The notes: generated by a model from the letters alone, not told the origin. A stretch of 64,000 nucleotides of DNA from Gammaproteobacteria bacterium (GCA_022822625.1 JAJEAV010000023.1:1-64000), one strand, 5' to 3'. Counted from the stretch's first letter, positions 43,580 through 55,152 are shown. Program-made: numbers and translations.

Positions 43580-46500
43580 CTACATCGGATGTATGGAATT
43601 TGGCTTGCTTCCCACCCTTCGAGCCTTGTTTGAGGCTTCTTTTGATACCTCGAGTTTCGATTCGGAATCGAGATTCGTTAACCATTCGGTTTCGCCATTT
43701 GCATGTCGGGCGACCGGCCTGCCGTCAAGAAACAGCAGTCTGGCCTTGCGATTCATCGGCACCCGGTTCACGGGAATTACGATGCCGGTCAGATTGAGTG
43801 GATCACAGGTATTGATCGAATGCACTCGCTCAACCTGGCTTGAGTCGCAGCGCTTCAAGAGACCTGCTGCTTCAGAAAGCGCAAACTGTTCTCCGGCAAA
43901 TCCATTTACAAACCGCCCACCCTGAACCTCTCCTTTTGCCTCCATGCGCCTCAGGCAATACAGCATATCACGCCATGGCGGGCAGGATGACTCCTGATCA
44001 AGAAGTCGTCGGAATATTACCCCATATCTTCTCAACAGGCATTTTGCAATGTATTCAACACTGTCCCAGCGAGTCCCTGACCGAGGGGTATCAGGCTCAA
44101 GCAATTGATTTCTTCGGTCTGGCCTGTTCAGCAAAGACCAGCGCCCTGCCCCATCGTCCCGTGGATTCGCCGACCATCGACTTCGTTTCCTCCCTTTCGA
44201 CAGGGATTTTCCATACAGGCTTCGCATACCCTCAAAATTGTCATTCACTACGAGTCCTGATCCAACCAGTTCGGACAATCCATTTCTAACTTCACTGGCC
44301 ACCCACCCGCCCTGATCGACCAAATCCTCAAAAAACTGGGCACCGCCATTTTTCAGCAACTCCATCAATCGACGAGCTGGCCAGGATAAACCATCCATGT
44401 CGCATGAGTCGCATCTTGAGTGGGCAAGCCAGTGTCCGAGTGCACTTCGCGGAACAAATGCAACTGGAGAGAGGTGATTTGAACTCCTGGGTCGACAGTG
44501 TCCGGGTACGTTCAGTCGGGTCCAGACGATGCGCCCGGTACTACAGAGCATGTCCAGTGTTTGTGAAGAGTAGTTGCCAAGTCGATCGGGGATGATTGCT
44601 TCTTCCCACACGATGGCCGGTAATTCAACGCCTTCCAGTTGTGCAAGAACTTCCATCAAACCTTCTGGCTCTGCCCGCAGGCGCCTGGCTTCATTGCTCA
44701 ACCCTTGCCATTCAAAAAGAAATTTCATGAACGTATTGATGGAAACGGGTGATACGCGTTTCCGCCTTGATTTGATCGAACGCTGTCGAATCCGCCATAA
44801 AAGCCCGCGTTCGCACCACTGCTGCAGATCCTGTGGCTGCTGCCCGGATTGATCAAATACCCCGCGCATGGCGAACCCGCTTTGCTCAAGACTGACAAGA
44901 GAACGGGTTATGTCCGTATCTGGAACATCGAGAAACTCCGCCAGATCCTGTTCATTGGTCGGACCGATACCTTGCATGCGCAGCTTCAGCAACTCGACCA
45001 TTGCCTGGTCCCGATCAATCTTCTCCCTCTCTCCGGCAGATTGAACTGGCGTGGATTTCCTGAGATCGGGATGAACCAGTTCCCAATACGCAAGTCGTTC
45101 AGCCGCCACCCACACTTGAGACGATGGGGTCATGACCTGACAAGCCCGACCTGCCTTGACCAGACTGTTCAGTAGTTCGATCGAGAAACAGGATTCTGCC
45201 TCCTTACTCATGATGCCACCCAGAACCAGCAAGGCATCATGACATTCATCCATATTTTCAGCATGAGGCCATATCTCTTCCCGAATTTCACGAATGACAT
45301 TTTCGTCAAGATTCCCAAGGGCTACTGCATCTTCAGGAGTGTTCAGGACCTGGCTTCGCACCAGCCGGGTGCGCCGTTCCTCGGCTGGAGTATCATCCAG
45401 GAACGCATAATTTCGAGCCGACAATATTTCTTCGGCTAGTGGCGAAGGTGCCGCAAGGTCTTTGCAGACCAGATTCAGGGTACCGCTCTCCAATCGTTCA
45501 AGAATCTTTTTTAGGCCCGGCATATCCATCAAGTCGTGCAGACAGTCGTACATGGTCTGACGAATCAGGGGATGATCGGGTATCTCCCGCTTGCCGGCTA
45601 TGTTTTCCGCACAGGCAAGGTGATCCGGAAACACCAAGGAGGCCAAATCCTCTGCATTGCTCCTCTGGAATTGCGGAGGTGTTTTTGACCCGCCCGAAAA
45701 TCGCTTGACAGCCAGGGCAATTGATGCGCTCCATCGCCACCGGGTCGCAAAGAATGGCGTATCCAGAATGGCCTGACTGAGCACATCGGCGATGTTCCCG
45801 GAGGAAACATATCGCACGGGCTCGTCTATTGGAAAACTGTGGGTTGGGCCAAGCGAAAGAATGATCGCATCTTCGAGTGCAGCGGCCTGAAGTTCAAAAT
45901 TGAACTTGCGGCAAAACCGCTTGCGAAGCGCAAGCCCCCAGGCACGATTGATGCGAATTCCGAAAGATGAGTGAATCACCAGATGTTGATCGCCTGCTTC
46001 ATCGAAAAACCGTTCAAAGATTACCGTATTGTCATCCGGCAATGCACCAAGTGCTGATTTGGAGGTGGCGAGATAGTCGACAAGTTGTGAGGAAACACTG
46101 TCTACCAGAGCATACTGCTGTTCGACATGCCGTATGGCATCAGAAAGATCACCGGTCAATAAATCACTGATTCGTGTTCTGACTCTGCACACTGAATGGC
46201 TGACAACATCGGTTCTACCCGGAGCTTCTCCGAACCAAAAGGGAATTGTAGGAGGCTGTCCTCTGGCATCCCGGACATGCACTTTTCCAGATTCAACTCT
46301 TTCTATGCGATACGATGTATTTCCGAGTTGAAAAATGTCTCCGGCCATGGATTCGAAGGAAAAATCCTCGTTCAATGATCCAATCACCAGATTTTCGGGA
46401 TGCAAAACGACATCGTAGTCAAACAGGTCCGGAATGGTCCCGCCATTGGTAATTGCGGTCAGTGCTGCTGACTTCCGGGGCCGGACTTGACCGTTTACTG

Positions 46501-47968
46501 CATCCAGATGGAGGTATGCTGAATGTCTGCCACGTCGCCCTGCAAACCCCTCGGATAACATTCGAACGACTTCATGGAATTCCCGGTATTCCAGAGTTTC
46601 AAATGGCACGGCCCTGACCAGCATCTGAAACAAGTCATCGAGACTTCTTTCTCCAGCCGATATTTCGGCAACGACCTGTTGGGCCAGTACATCAAGCGGT
46701 TTTGGATATATTGACAAGTGGTCCAGCTCGTCTTGATTGATACAATCGATCAAACCGATACATTCAACCAAGTCGTCTCGAGAAGTTGGAAACAAACATC
46801 CCTTTGGCGTATGGCCAAGGCTGTGGCCAGAGCGCCCGACTCGTTGTAACAGGTTTGATACCGCACGGGGGGACCCGATCTGACAGACCAGGTCCACATC
46901 ACCGATATCGATGCCAAGTTCAAGCGAGGCGGTGGCAACGATTGCCTTCAGCGCTCCGGATTTGAGCTGCTGTTCAGCCATGAGTCGATGCTCCTTGGCG
47001 AGACTGCCATGGTGAGATGTAACTGCATCATCGCCGATTCGCTGACCAAGCGCCTTGGCTACTCTTTCGGCAAGTCTGCGGGTGTTTACAAAGATCAGGG
47101 TTGTGGTGTGTCGATTGATCAAGTCCTCGAGTATCGAATGGATTTCTTCCCAGGCCTCGGCTGACATTACTGCGGTGAGCGGGATGCCGGGCACGCAAAT
47201 CCGAATATCACGATCGCGCTGATGTCCGCTATCGATAATTTGACACGAAATATTTTCACGGTTGCCGACAAGAAACCGTGCTGCCAGTTCGATTGGATGT
47301 TGAGTGGCTGTCAAGCCAATTCTGAGCAGTGGTTTTTCGCATAGATACTCAAGACGTTCAATAGAGATACTAAGGTGGGCGCCGCGTTTCGAGCCAACCA
47401 TAGTGTGGATTTCATCGATGATCAGGGTTTCGGCAGTGGAGAGCATTTGCCGACCCGATTTGGAGGTGAGCAGGATATACAGTGATTCGGGGGTAGTAAC
47501 CAGAATATGAGGCGGGGCCTTGATCATTTTCGCCCGTTCTCCCGAAGTCGTATCCCCGGTTCTCACTGCGGCGGTTATCTGAGGCAGTACGAGGTCTTCA
47601 TGCTGATTCAACACCTTCAGCTTCTCTTCGATCCCACGTAGTGGCACCTGTAAATTACGCTGAATGTCGTTTGAAAGCGACTTCAGTGGTGAGATATATA
47701 TCACGCTGGTCTGCGATGGGAGTATTCCCTGCTCAGCCTGGCGAACGAGGCCATCAATAGCAACCATGAAAGCGGCAAGGGTCTTGCCCGACCCTGTTGG
47801 TGCAGAAACCAGGGCATGCCCTTCGGAAGCGATGGCTTGCCATGCGTCCAGTTGTGTCTGGGTTGGTTTTGGGAAGGATTGTTTGAACCAGGCTTCTACC
47901 GCAGGGTGGAAATTGCTCATGACTCGATCAGGTTGACCATCCACTGCCTGTAAGTGGGGTCGTCTCAC
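43580..47968 (-). CDS. lhr: large Lhr-family DEAD/DEAH ATP-dependent helicase
   Basis: 1462 aa; SAPTGSGKTLAAFM, DEIHTM, LLQRVGRSGHS. Confidence 0.95.
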   Translation of the reverse strand: MRRPHLQAVDGQPDRVMSNFHPAVEAWFKQSFPKPTQTQLDAWQAIASEGHALVSAPTGSGKTLAAFMVAIDGLVRQAEQGILPSQTSVIYISPLKSLSNDIQRNLQVPLRGIEEKLKVLNQHEDLVLPQITAAVRTGDTTSGERAKMIKAPPHILVTTPESLYILLTSKSGRQMLSTAETLIIDEIHTMVGSKRGAHLSISIERLEYLCEKPLLRIGLTATQHPIELAARFLVGNRENISCQIIDSGHQRDRDIRICVPGIPLTAVMSAEAWEEIHSILEDLINRHTTTLIFVNTRRLAERVAKALGQRIGDDAVTSHHGSLAKEHRLMAEQQLKSGALKAIVATASLELGIDIGDVDLVCQIGSPRAVSNLLQRVGRSGHSLGHTPKGCLFPTSRDDLVECIGLIDCINQDELDHLSIYPKPLDVLAQQVVAEISAGERSLDDLFQMLVRAVPFETLEYREFHEVVRMLSEGFAGRRGRHSAYLHLDAVNGQVRPRKSAALTAITNGGTIPDLFDYDVVLHPENLVIGSLNEDFSFESMAGDIFQLGNTSYRIERVESGKVHVRDARGQPPTIPFWFGEAPGRTDVVSHSVCRVRTRISDLLTGDLSDAIRHVEQQYALVDSVSSQLVDYLATSKSALGALPDDNTVIFERFFDEAGDQHLVIHSSFGIRINRAWGLALRKRFCRKFNFELQAAALEDAIILSLGPTHSFPIDEPVRYVSSGNIADVLSQAILDTPFFATRWRWSASIALAVKRFSGGSKTPPQFQRSNAEDLASLVFPDHLACAENIAGKREIPDHPLIRQTMYDCLHDLMDMPGLKKILERLESGTLNLVCKDLAAPSPLAEEILSARNYAFLDDTPAEERRTRLVRSQVLNTPEDAVALGNLDENVIREIREEIWPHAENMDECHDALLVLGGIMSKEAESCFSIELLNSLVKAGRACQVMTPSSQVWVAAERLAYWELVHPDLRKSTPVQSAGEREKIDRDQAMVELLKLRMQGIGPTNEQDLAEFLDVPDTDITRSLVSLEQSGFAMRGVFDQSGQQPQDLQQWCERGLLWRIRQRSIKSRRKRVSPVSINTFMKFLFEWQGLSNEARRLRAEPEGLMEVLAQLEGVELPAIVWEEAIIPDRLGNYSSQTLDMLCSTGRIVWTRLNVPGHCRPRSSNHLSPVAFVPRSALGHWLAHSRCDSCDMDGLSWPARRLMELLKNGGAQFFEDLVDQGGWVASEVRNGLSELVGSGLVVNDNFEGMRSLYGKSLSKGRKRSRWSANPRDDGAGRWSLLNRPDRRNQLLEPDTPRSGTRWDSVEYIAKCLLRRYGVIFRRLLDQESSCPPWRDMLYCLRRMEAKGEVQGGRFVNGFAGEQFALSEAAGLLKRCDSSQVERVHSINTCDPLNLTGIVIPVNRVPMNRKARLLFLDGRPVARHANGETEWLTNLDSESKLEVSKEASNKARRVGSKPNSIHPM

Positions 47969-48507
47969 CTCTTTTTTTCAACTGGGCAGATACGAAGTCT
48001 TTCGGCGATTCCCCTGCCGTATGATGAAAGACCGTGAACAGTAAATTTCAATTCGCACTTCATATCCGACTTAATCCCATGAAAGTCGCCTTCAGCAACC
48101 CGATACTTAATACCAGTAGCATCGTTTTTTTCTGCCTACCACTCATACTCTGAATTGTAGTTGTAGCATTCGGCCAATATCCATTAGCCAAGACAATGAA
48201 CTCATGCACCGAATCGTATTTGCAGGTTTTTCCTTGCCTGTTGCAGTCCATTGATTGACCGAAATGATACCACTGAAAGCCAGAGTAGGGATGAAGATTT
48301 AAAACTGTTTTCGAGGTTTTGGTTACAGTAATCTTGAGGTACCATGAAACTCCCAGGCAATCTTCCCATGTTCAGTATCTCAGGATATCGTCCAGTGTGA
48401 AAGTCCTGAACTGGCACACTGATACAGGCTTCGATATAATTGAAATTTCAAGAGTTTCGAATTATCCGGATTTCTCACTCACACAATATCAATCAAGGAG
48501 TCAAATC

Positions 48508-49851
48508 ATGACTGAGCGCGTAGCTGTTATCGGCGCAGGACCCAGCGGTCTGGCGCAACTTCGGGCATTTCAATCTGCCAAAAGCAAGGGGGAAGACATT
48601 CCTGAAATTGTCTGTTTTGAAAAACAGCAGAACTGGGGAGGGCTGTGGAATTATAGCTGGAGAACCGGGCTTGATCAATTTGGTGATCCCGTGCATTGGG
48701 GAATGTACCGGTATCTGTGGTCGAATGGTCCAAAGGAAGGACTGGAGTTTGCAGACTACTCTTTCGAAGAGCACTTCGGAAAGCCAATCGCTTCCTATCC
48801 ACCGCGTGCAGTGCTATATGACTATATTGAAGGCCGTGTCAAAAAAGCCGGGGTTCGGGACTGGATTCGGTTCAATTCAACCGTACGTCGAGTTAGCCAT
48901 GATGATGCAGGCGGTAAATTCACCGTGCTTGTTCACGACAATGAAGAAGACCGGGACTATTCTGAAGAGTTTGATTACGTGGTCGTCGCATCCGGACACT
49001 TCTCGACTCCCAACGTTCCGGAATTCGAGGGGTTTAATACCTTCAACGGACGTATTCTGCACGCTCATGATTTCAGGGATGCGCTCGAATTCAAGGATCA
49101 GGATATCCTGATTATTGGCACCTCATATTCTGCTGAAGATATTGGTTCCCAGTGCTGGAAGTATGGGTGTCGATCCGTTACCGTATCTCATCGGACTGCT
49201 CCGATGGGGTACAAGTGGCCAGAAAACTGGAAAGAGGTACCCCTGTTGCAAAAAGTCGAGAAAAACACTGCAACCTTTATTGATGGTTCAACTGTTGATG
49301 TTCAAGCCATTATTCTGTGCACGGGATATCTTCATCATTTTCCGTTTATCGATGAAGAACTGCGTCTCAGAACCAATAACCGACTGTACCCGGTCAACCT
49401 CTACAACGGTGTAGTCTGGACCGGAAATCCAAGACTCTTCTACCTCGGCATGCAGGATCAATGGTATACCTTCAACATGTTCGATGCCCAGGCCTGGTAT
49501 GCGCGGGATTTGATGCTGGGGAAACTGAATGTACCCGACCAAAATGAAATGGAAAGCGACATAGAGAAATGGCGTGAGGAGGAAGACAGCATTGCGGACG
49601 ACTATGGTGCCATCGAGTATCAGGGGCGATATACCAGGCATTTGATGGACATGACCGATTATCCGCCGTTTAATATCGAAGCCTCAAACCAGGCGTTCTT
49701 CGAATGGAAAAAACATAAAAAGCAGAACATCATGACCTTTCGGGATAATGGTTATGTATCGCCCTTGACCGGAAATCGGGCACCGGCTCATCATACCTCC
49801 TGGATTAATGCACTAGATGATTCGATGGAAAGTTATTTGCAAACCGAATGA
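48508..49851 (+). CDS. tmm: flavin-containing monooxygenase, trimethylamine monooxygenase-like (ORF opens at 48319)
   Basis: [52 protein letters not shown]...[35 protein letters not shown] matches the bacterial Tmm pattern. Confidence 0.9.
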   Translation: MTERVAVIGAGPSGLAQLRAFQSAKSKGEDIPEIVCFEKQQNWGGLWNYSWRTGLDQFGDPVHWGMYRYLWSNGPKEGLEFADYSFEEHFGKPIASYPPRAVLYDYIEGRVKKAGVRDWIRFNSTVRRVSHDDAGGKFTVLVHDNEEDRDYSEEFDYVVVASGHFSTPNVPEFEGFNTFNGRILHAHDFRDALEFKDQDILIIGTSYSAEDIGSQCWKYGCRSVTVSHRTAPMGYKWPENWKEVPLLQKVEKNTATFIDGSTVDVQAIILCTGYLHHFPFIDEELRLRTNNRLYPVNLYNGVVWTGNPRLFYLGMQDQWYTFNMFDAQAWYARDLMLGKLNVPDQNEMESDIEKWREEEDSIADDYGAIEYQGRYTRHLMDMTDYPPFNIEASNQAFFEWKKHKKQNIMTFRDNGYVSPLTGNRAPAHHTSWINALDDSMESYLQTE

Positions 49852-50152
49852 AGCGGAATATCTGGAACATGAAGCAAGGAAAGATCTGAGATGGAAACGT
49901 TCCATGCAAATTCAGCTCATGATCAAGATTGCAACAAGCATCATGATTCAGTCGAGGATAACAACCATTGACATGAAAATCGGGCGATGAGCAGGACCTT
50001 TGCAACCATCCGTTAGATTTTTTATCGACTGTACTAATGGGAGGCACCACTATCTTGACCGGAAACTCCTTACTTCAAGCGATGCAATAGTTCTGCCGTG
50101 ACTTTGCAAGAATGATATTATTTGACAATGATTTTTTGAGTAGTAATCTGTT

Positions 50153-51022
50153 ATGACTGCTGATGTTGCAATTGTACCGTCGGTCAATTCGACCGGAAGC
50201 GGGCGCCGCATCGCCAAGCGTCGTTCCAAAAAAATGATTGCTTTTGGATGGTACGGTGGAAAGTTTTCTCATTTGAATTTTCTGTTGCCACTAATCCCGA
50301 GCGATGCAAAGCATTTTTGCGATGTGTTTGGCGGGTCTGCTGCAGTGCTGCTTAATTTAGAACCCTATATGGTCGAAACTTATAACGACCTTGATTCGGA
50401 GCTTGTCAATTTTTTCGAGACACTACGAAATCAGGGATCGAAACTCATCAAGGCTATCGGCCTAACTCCATTTTCCAGAGAGGAGCTAGTACTTGCCTGT
50501 ACTCCAGAACAAGGATTGTCCAAGCTGGAACGTGCCCGTCGTTTCTACATTAGAGCTAGACAAACCCGAACTGGACTGGCACAAACTAGCAGTCGAGGCC
50601 GTTGGGCACATTGCGTCCTTACGTCGCGTGCAGGCATGTCAGGGTCCGTATCTCGGTGGCTTGGATCTGTCGATGGACTTCCGGAGATCTCTCAACGACT
50701 TCAGAGAGTACAAATCGAGAATGCTCCAGCCATTGAAGTGATTCAGCGACACGACACTGCACATACAGTGTTCTATGTTGATCCCCCGTATGTTCATTCC
50801 GCACGGCGTGACTCTGTAGCGTACGGTTATGAAATGACTGACAAGGACCATGAAGTACTCGCTGATGTACTTAACGGGATTCGGGGACGCGTGGTGCTGT
50901 CCGGATATCGTACTGATCTCTATGACCGCCTTTACGAAAATTGGAGGCGTGTTGATGCCAAAGAGCAAAATTGCCTCTCTGTGCACAAATTGCGACAAGA
51001 GTCAGCTTGGCTCAATTTCTAG
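50153..51022 (+). CDS. D12-class (Dam-like) adenine-specific DNA methyltransferase; start may be MIAFGWYGGKF
   Basis: FGWYGGKFSHLNFLLPLIP, DVFGGSAAVLLN, YNDLDSELVNFF, VFYVDPPYV. Confidence 0.9.
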   Translation: MTADVAIVPSVNSTGSGRRIAKRRSKKMIAFGWYGGKFSHLNFLLPLIPSDAKHFCDVFGGSAAVLLNLEPYMVETYNDLDSELVNFFETLRNQGSKLIKAIGLTPFSREELVLACTPEQGLSKLERARRFYIRARQTRTGLAQTSSRGRWAHCVLTSRAGMSGSVSRWLGSVDGLPEISQRLQRVQIENAPAIEVIQRHDTAHTVFYVDPPYVHSARRDSVAYGYEMTDKDHEVLADVLNGIRGRVVLSGYRTDLYDRLYENWRRVDAKEQNCLSVHKLRQESAWLNF

Positions 51023-52102
51023 ATGATGGAAAACACTGAAGCCCGTAAATGGCTAGATGGTGCTTGGGTACGCGTTTTAGAAGCAAGACTTGGCGAACCA
51101 GACTGCGAAATTGACCGACTAGTCAATTCCAAGCTGGTCTCAATCCGATATGCAATATTCACACAAATGCTCGGCAAGATTGCCAGCAACAAAAGAAGCT
51201 TATTAAGTTTGCAACTCGGTTCAGAACGTTCTCCAGGGTCATGGGATGCACGAAGTTTCTGCTCGCAGGTCATTGTACCGTGGGTGGCAGACAATCATGA
51301 TGTTTTAGGCAAGAGTCCTGACCCTTATGTCAATAACCCTCTGCGACGAAAGAGACTGGATGAAGACACACACCAACTGCGTTACAAGGAAGAATGGGAC
51401 GCTCTCGTGGCATTCTTGGCTCCTCTGGATGTGCTGGTCGAATCAAGCTTGAATCTGCGTTCATTCGTTGCTTGGAAAGTGCAGCTCGTCGTCTCGTAGC
51501 CCAGTCATTCGGATATCAGATCCCACTACGGGTCAGTCTGCCACAGATGATTCATGTTCTGGGAGCATTTCTTGCTGAAGCGAGCGGCGGGTTGCGTGCT
51601 TTGGTTGTGACTGTTGCGACAATGACCGTCCTAGGCAACGCTTTTTCGCTTTTCGAGAATGTCTTGTCACAGGGACTAAACGAAGCAGACTCTCTTTCGG
51701 GAGCGCCCGGCGATGTCATGTGCATAGATTCCAATGGCAACATAGTCTTGGCTATTGAAGTCAAAGATCGTGCCCTGACCTTGTCCGATGTCCGCAGTTC
51801 AACTCAAAAAGCCAGAGCATTGACCGATATTGAGTAATTTGTTATTTGCCTCTCCATGCATTCGAGAAGATGAACTGGACTCCATCCGTGAAAATATGGA
51901 AACAGCTTGGGCTTCTGGATTGAATATCAGCCAGATTGATATTATTGACTTGACAAATGCGGCATTCTCGCTGCTCCCTGAAGGATGTCGACCAAAACTA
52001 TTACGTGAGATAGGGGCGGAGCTGGACAGAAGAGCAGACCACATACATCGTCGAGCATGGCATGATCTATTGTCTAATATTGGCGGACAAAACAAGCCAT
52101 AA
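51023..52102 (+). pseudogene. restriction endonuclease (SacI-family-like) interrupted by two compensating frameshifts
   Basis: three consecutive ORFs (51023-51499, 51394-51837, 51830-52102) form one protein across frames; PGDVMCIDSNGNIVLAIEVKDRALTLSDV resembles a PD-(D/E)xK core; directly follows methylase. Confidence 0.65.
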
Positions 52103-52211
52103 CTGGGAAGACCAAGATTCAATGCCCCAACAACCGTCATCAACATCTACCTGATGTTGGCAAATATTTTACCTGCCATCAGAGTCTTTATTGGTGTACA
52201 GTGTTCACCAA

Positions 52212-53099
52212 TCAAGCATTTTTTGACAGCATCAAGACCTGAAAAAAGTTTCCCTTACGTCCTCCCCATGCAGGAAACCGTTCGGTTGAAGTCACCCGCT
52301 CCACAAACTCGCTATGACACAGATGACGGCCACGGTCATCGAAAACCTCGTAAGCGGATACCGCACGAACAAACTCGTCAATTCTGGAATCAGGGGGAAA
52401 GAAAGGAACATGCACCGACAGATGTATGACCGGCAAGCATGGAGCCAGGTTTGAGAGCCCTTCACCAAGATTTACCTCTCCGCCCTCTATGTCGATCTTT
52501 ACAAGATCAGGGTCCCAAATATTTTGTGATTCGATCAGCTGCTCAAGGGTAATGCTCGGTACAGTAAAATCCCGGCCTTCCCAACCACTTCGGCTGGAAT
52601 CGACCGAGCCTTCCGGAAGCCCCATGGAAACCTCTCCTTCCTGATCTCCAACCGCGATGTTCAAAAAATCCAGTTGGCACATGTTTCCGGAGATGGAGTT
52701 CGCAATTTGTGAAAGTGCTGCAAAACTATCCGGATTGGGCTCAAGTGCCACCACATGGGAAGCCTGACACGACAATGCATAGATGACGGTCGGTCCAATC
52801 CAGGCACCGATATCAAGTACCAGCCCTCCCGGTTTTACAAACTGTCGATAGATTTGCTCAGTTCGACGCTCCCAGTCCCTACTATACCAATGCCAGAATT
52901 CGTGATCGGGAACTTCGAACTCCAACCCCTCGACAACAACCTTCCCAATGCCTTTCTTTCCCTGCCGATAAGCACGGTGCCAGGGTTCAGAGTAACCTGA
53001 CCCTGGAATACATCGCGAATGATCTTTCCATTCACCGGGTTGACGGGTATTGAATTTCCTGGACTGTGACCGCCTGATATCGTTATTCACTTTCCTCAC
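52212..53099 (-). CDS. FkbM-family methyltransferase
   Basis: VKPGGLVLDIGAWIGPTVIYALSCQASHVVALEPNPDSFAAL, LVKIDIEGGEVN. Confidence 0.9.
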   Translation of the reverse strand: MRKVNNDIRRSQSRKFNTRQPGEWKDHSRCIPGSGYSEPWHRAYRQGKKGIGKVVVEGLEFEVPDHEFWHWYSRDWERRTEQIYRQFVKPGGLVLDIGAWIGPTVIYALSCQASHVVALEPNPDSFAALSQIANSISGNMCQLDFLNIAVGDQEGEVSMGLPEGSVDSSRSGWEGRDFTVPSITLEQLIESQNIWDPDLVKIDIEGGEVNLGEGLSNLAPCLPVIHLSVHVPFFPPDSRIDEFVRAVSAYEVFDDRGRHLCHSEFVERVTSTERFPAWGGRKGNFFQVLMLSKNA

Positions 53100-53340
53100 T
53101 CCTGCCCTGCCTATTTTTTCTATTCATGGAAAAGACGTGTGCAATATTCAATTGCAAATCGAGTTTTTTTCTATATCATCATTGTTTTTTCGCAATATAC
53201 CTGATTAGGCTTATCTCTTGCCGTATTGGTAAACTACGAAATCCTCAATGAGAGAGACCATCGCATTGAACAATCCGAATTCCTCGGATAATCGGATTGT
53301 AATAAAATTGCTAGAATCAACCTAACTGGAAGCAAGTAAC

Positions 53341-54243
53341 ATGAAAGAACTGGACCAAACTCAAGTTTCCCATGAAGTATGGGGTATCGACAACGATTAC
53401 ACCCTACTGCATGATGTTCTGCTCGGGCATCCTGATCATTACCGTTGGCTGGATGCCGGCCCTATTATCCGCCGAACCTTGCAAAATCTGGAACACACCG
53501 GTGTGAAATTCAGTATTGAAACCGCAAAGGCACAACATGCCGAGATGGTGCAAATCTACGAGAGTTCAGGTGTCAATTGCCATTATCTGGACTCCGACGA
53601 AGTCCTGCACCGAAATTTCTTCGCACGTGACTCAAGCGCCATGACTCCATGGGGAGCCTTGATCTGCCATATGCAATTGAAATGCAGGCGCGCTGATTAC
53701 GTCACCACGATAAAGTTCTACCAGGACAATAACATGCCAATCTGGAACTATGTAACAGCAGGCCACTTTGAGGGTGGAGATTTCGTGATACTGGAACCTG
53801 GATGTGTGTTGATTGGTTATTGCGGAGAGCGATCAGAGCAGGAAGGTGCTGAGCAAGTAGCCTCCTGGGTTCGAGAGCAGGGATGGGAAGCACGGGTAGC
53901 GCCGATATCCAGAGAATTTGTGCATATGGACGGACTGGTGGTTCCATTGGCCCCCAAGTTGCTGGTCGCCTGTCTGGACGCTTTGGAAGACTGGGTGGTG
54001 AAATGGCTTCGTTCAAAAGGTTTTGAGTTTGTTGATGTGGGTTATGCTGAAGCGAAGAATCTGGGGGTCAACCTCGTTGCCTTGGGAAATGATCGAGTCC
54101 TTTCGATGAAAAGCAGCCCAGACCTGAATGAAAAAATGCGTGCTCTGGGATTTGAGGTCTTCGATCCTGATATGTCCATGTTTACCTTGGGCGGGGGTGG
54201 TGTTCATTGCCTGAGTCAGGCATTAAGACGGGATCCGGGATGA
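53341..54243 (+). CDS. amidinotransferase/arginine deiminase-superfamily (DDAH-like) protein
   Basis: FARDSSAMTPWG, AGHFEGGDFVIL, HMDGLVVPL, terminal GGGGVHCLSQ catalytic-Cys motif. Confidence 0.88.
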   Translation: MKELDQTQVSHEVWGIDNDYTLLHDVLLGHPDHYRWLDAGPIIRRTLQNLEHTGVKFSIETAKAQHAEMVQIYESSGVNCHYLDSDEVLHRNFFARDSSAMTPWGALICHMQLKCRRADYVTTIKFYQDNNMPIWNYVTAGHFEGGDFVILEPGCVLIGYCGERSEQEGAEQVASWVREQGWEARVAPISREFVHMDGLVVPLAPKLLVACLDALEDWVVKWLRSKGFEFVDVGYAEAKNLGVNLVALGNDRVLSMKSSPDLNEKMRALGFEVFDPDMSMFTLGGGGVHCLSQALRRDPG

Positions 54244-54507
54244 TAACGAAAGTCCATCTTTCTCTTTGTATGCAAAACCCTACACTCTTATGGAAGTGTC
54301 GCTATACGCCGGGATCGTGGTTTCATTGAATTTCATCGACCGGCTTTCTGCAATGGCATTTGTAATATCCTTTTATCGAGATTTTAGCGATCACCCTATC
54401 ATTCTCCAGTCATTGGAGGGTGTTGAGAAAGGTTGATTGACAGCTCAAACGCATGATGCTCGCATCAAACTGAAACCTGAAGGTTATAATTTTGCTCTCA
54501 TCATTAA

Positions 54508-55152
54508 TCAACCCTTCCAAAAGAAGTCCACTTCACCGGATTTGAGATCGTACTCCGCTCCGACGATCATCAACTCGCCACTTTGACAAAGTGGTGCCAG
54601 CAATGTTGATTCAGTCTTCAGTTTGTCTACGTTATAGACAACATTTTTTCGAATTGACTGGGACATTACCGTACTTTCATCGGAAGAAGGCAATGATTTG
54701 ACAATCGGCAATATTGCAGGACGAATCGCATCAACCAGTGAATTCAAGCCCGGGGTCAGGTCTTTCACGGGGTTTGATATTACATCCAATGTTGTCTTGA
54801 TTGCACCACATTCCGTGTGGCCCAGCACAACCACCAGTCTGCTTCCCAAAACTGTAACCGCAAATTCAACACTACCCATCTGGGTTTGTCTGACCAGGTT
54901 TCCAGCAACCCGGATAACGAACAAATCTCCCCCTCCTTGGTCAAAAACAAGTTCCACAGGCACACGGGAATCCGAACACCCCAATATCACTGCAAAAGGG
55001 GCTTGCCCTTGAATCAGCACCGCCCGTCTTTTCTCATCAAGCAAGTTTCCTGTCCGTTGTCCAGACACAAAACGCCGATTACCCGATTTCAGTTTTTCCA
55101 GTGCTTCTTCCGCTGTACTCATGATGGCAATAACTGTTTTACTATTCTTCAA
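54508..55152 (-). CDS. can: beta-class carbonic anhydrase (likely ATG start at about 55122)
   Basis: VILGCSDSRVPVELVFDQGGGDLFVIRVAGN, VVVLGHTECGAIK. Confidence 0.96.
   Translation of the reverse strand: MKNSKTVIAIMSTAEEALEKLKSGNRRFVSGQRTGNLLDEKRRAVLIQGQAPFAVILGCSDSRVPVELVFDQGGGDLFVIRVAGNLVRQTQMGSVEFAVTVLGSRLVVVLGHTECGAIKTTLDVISNPVKDLTPGLNSLVDAIRPAILPIVKSLPSSDESTVMSQSIRKNVVYNVDKLKTESTLLAPLCQSGELMIVGAEYDLKSGEVDFFWKG

Noticed and set aside
50493-50741. 82-aa alternate-frame ORF inside the D12 methylase
   Set aside because: Methylase motifs continue uninterrupted in the main frame
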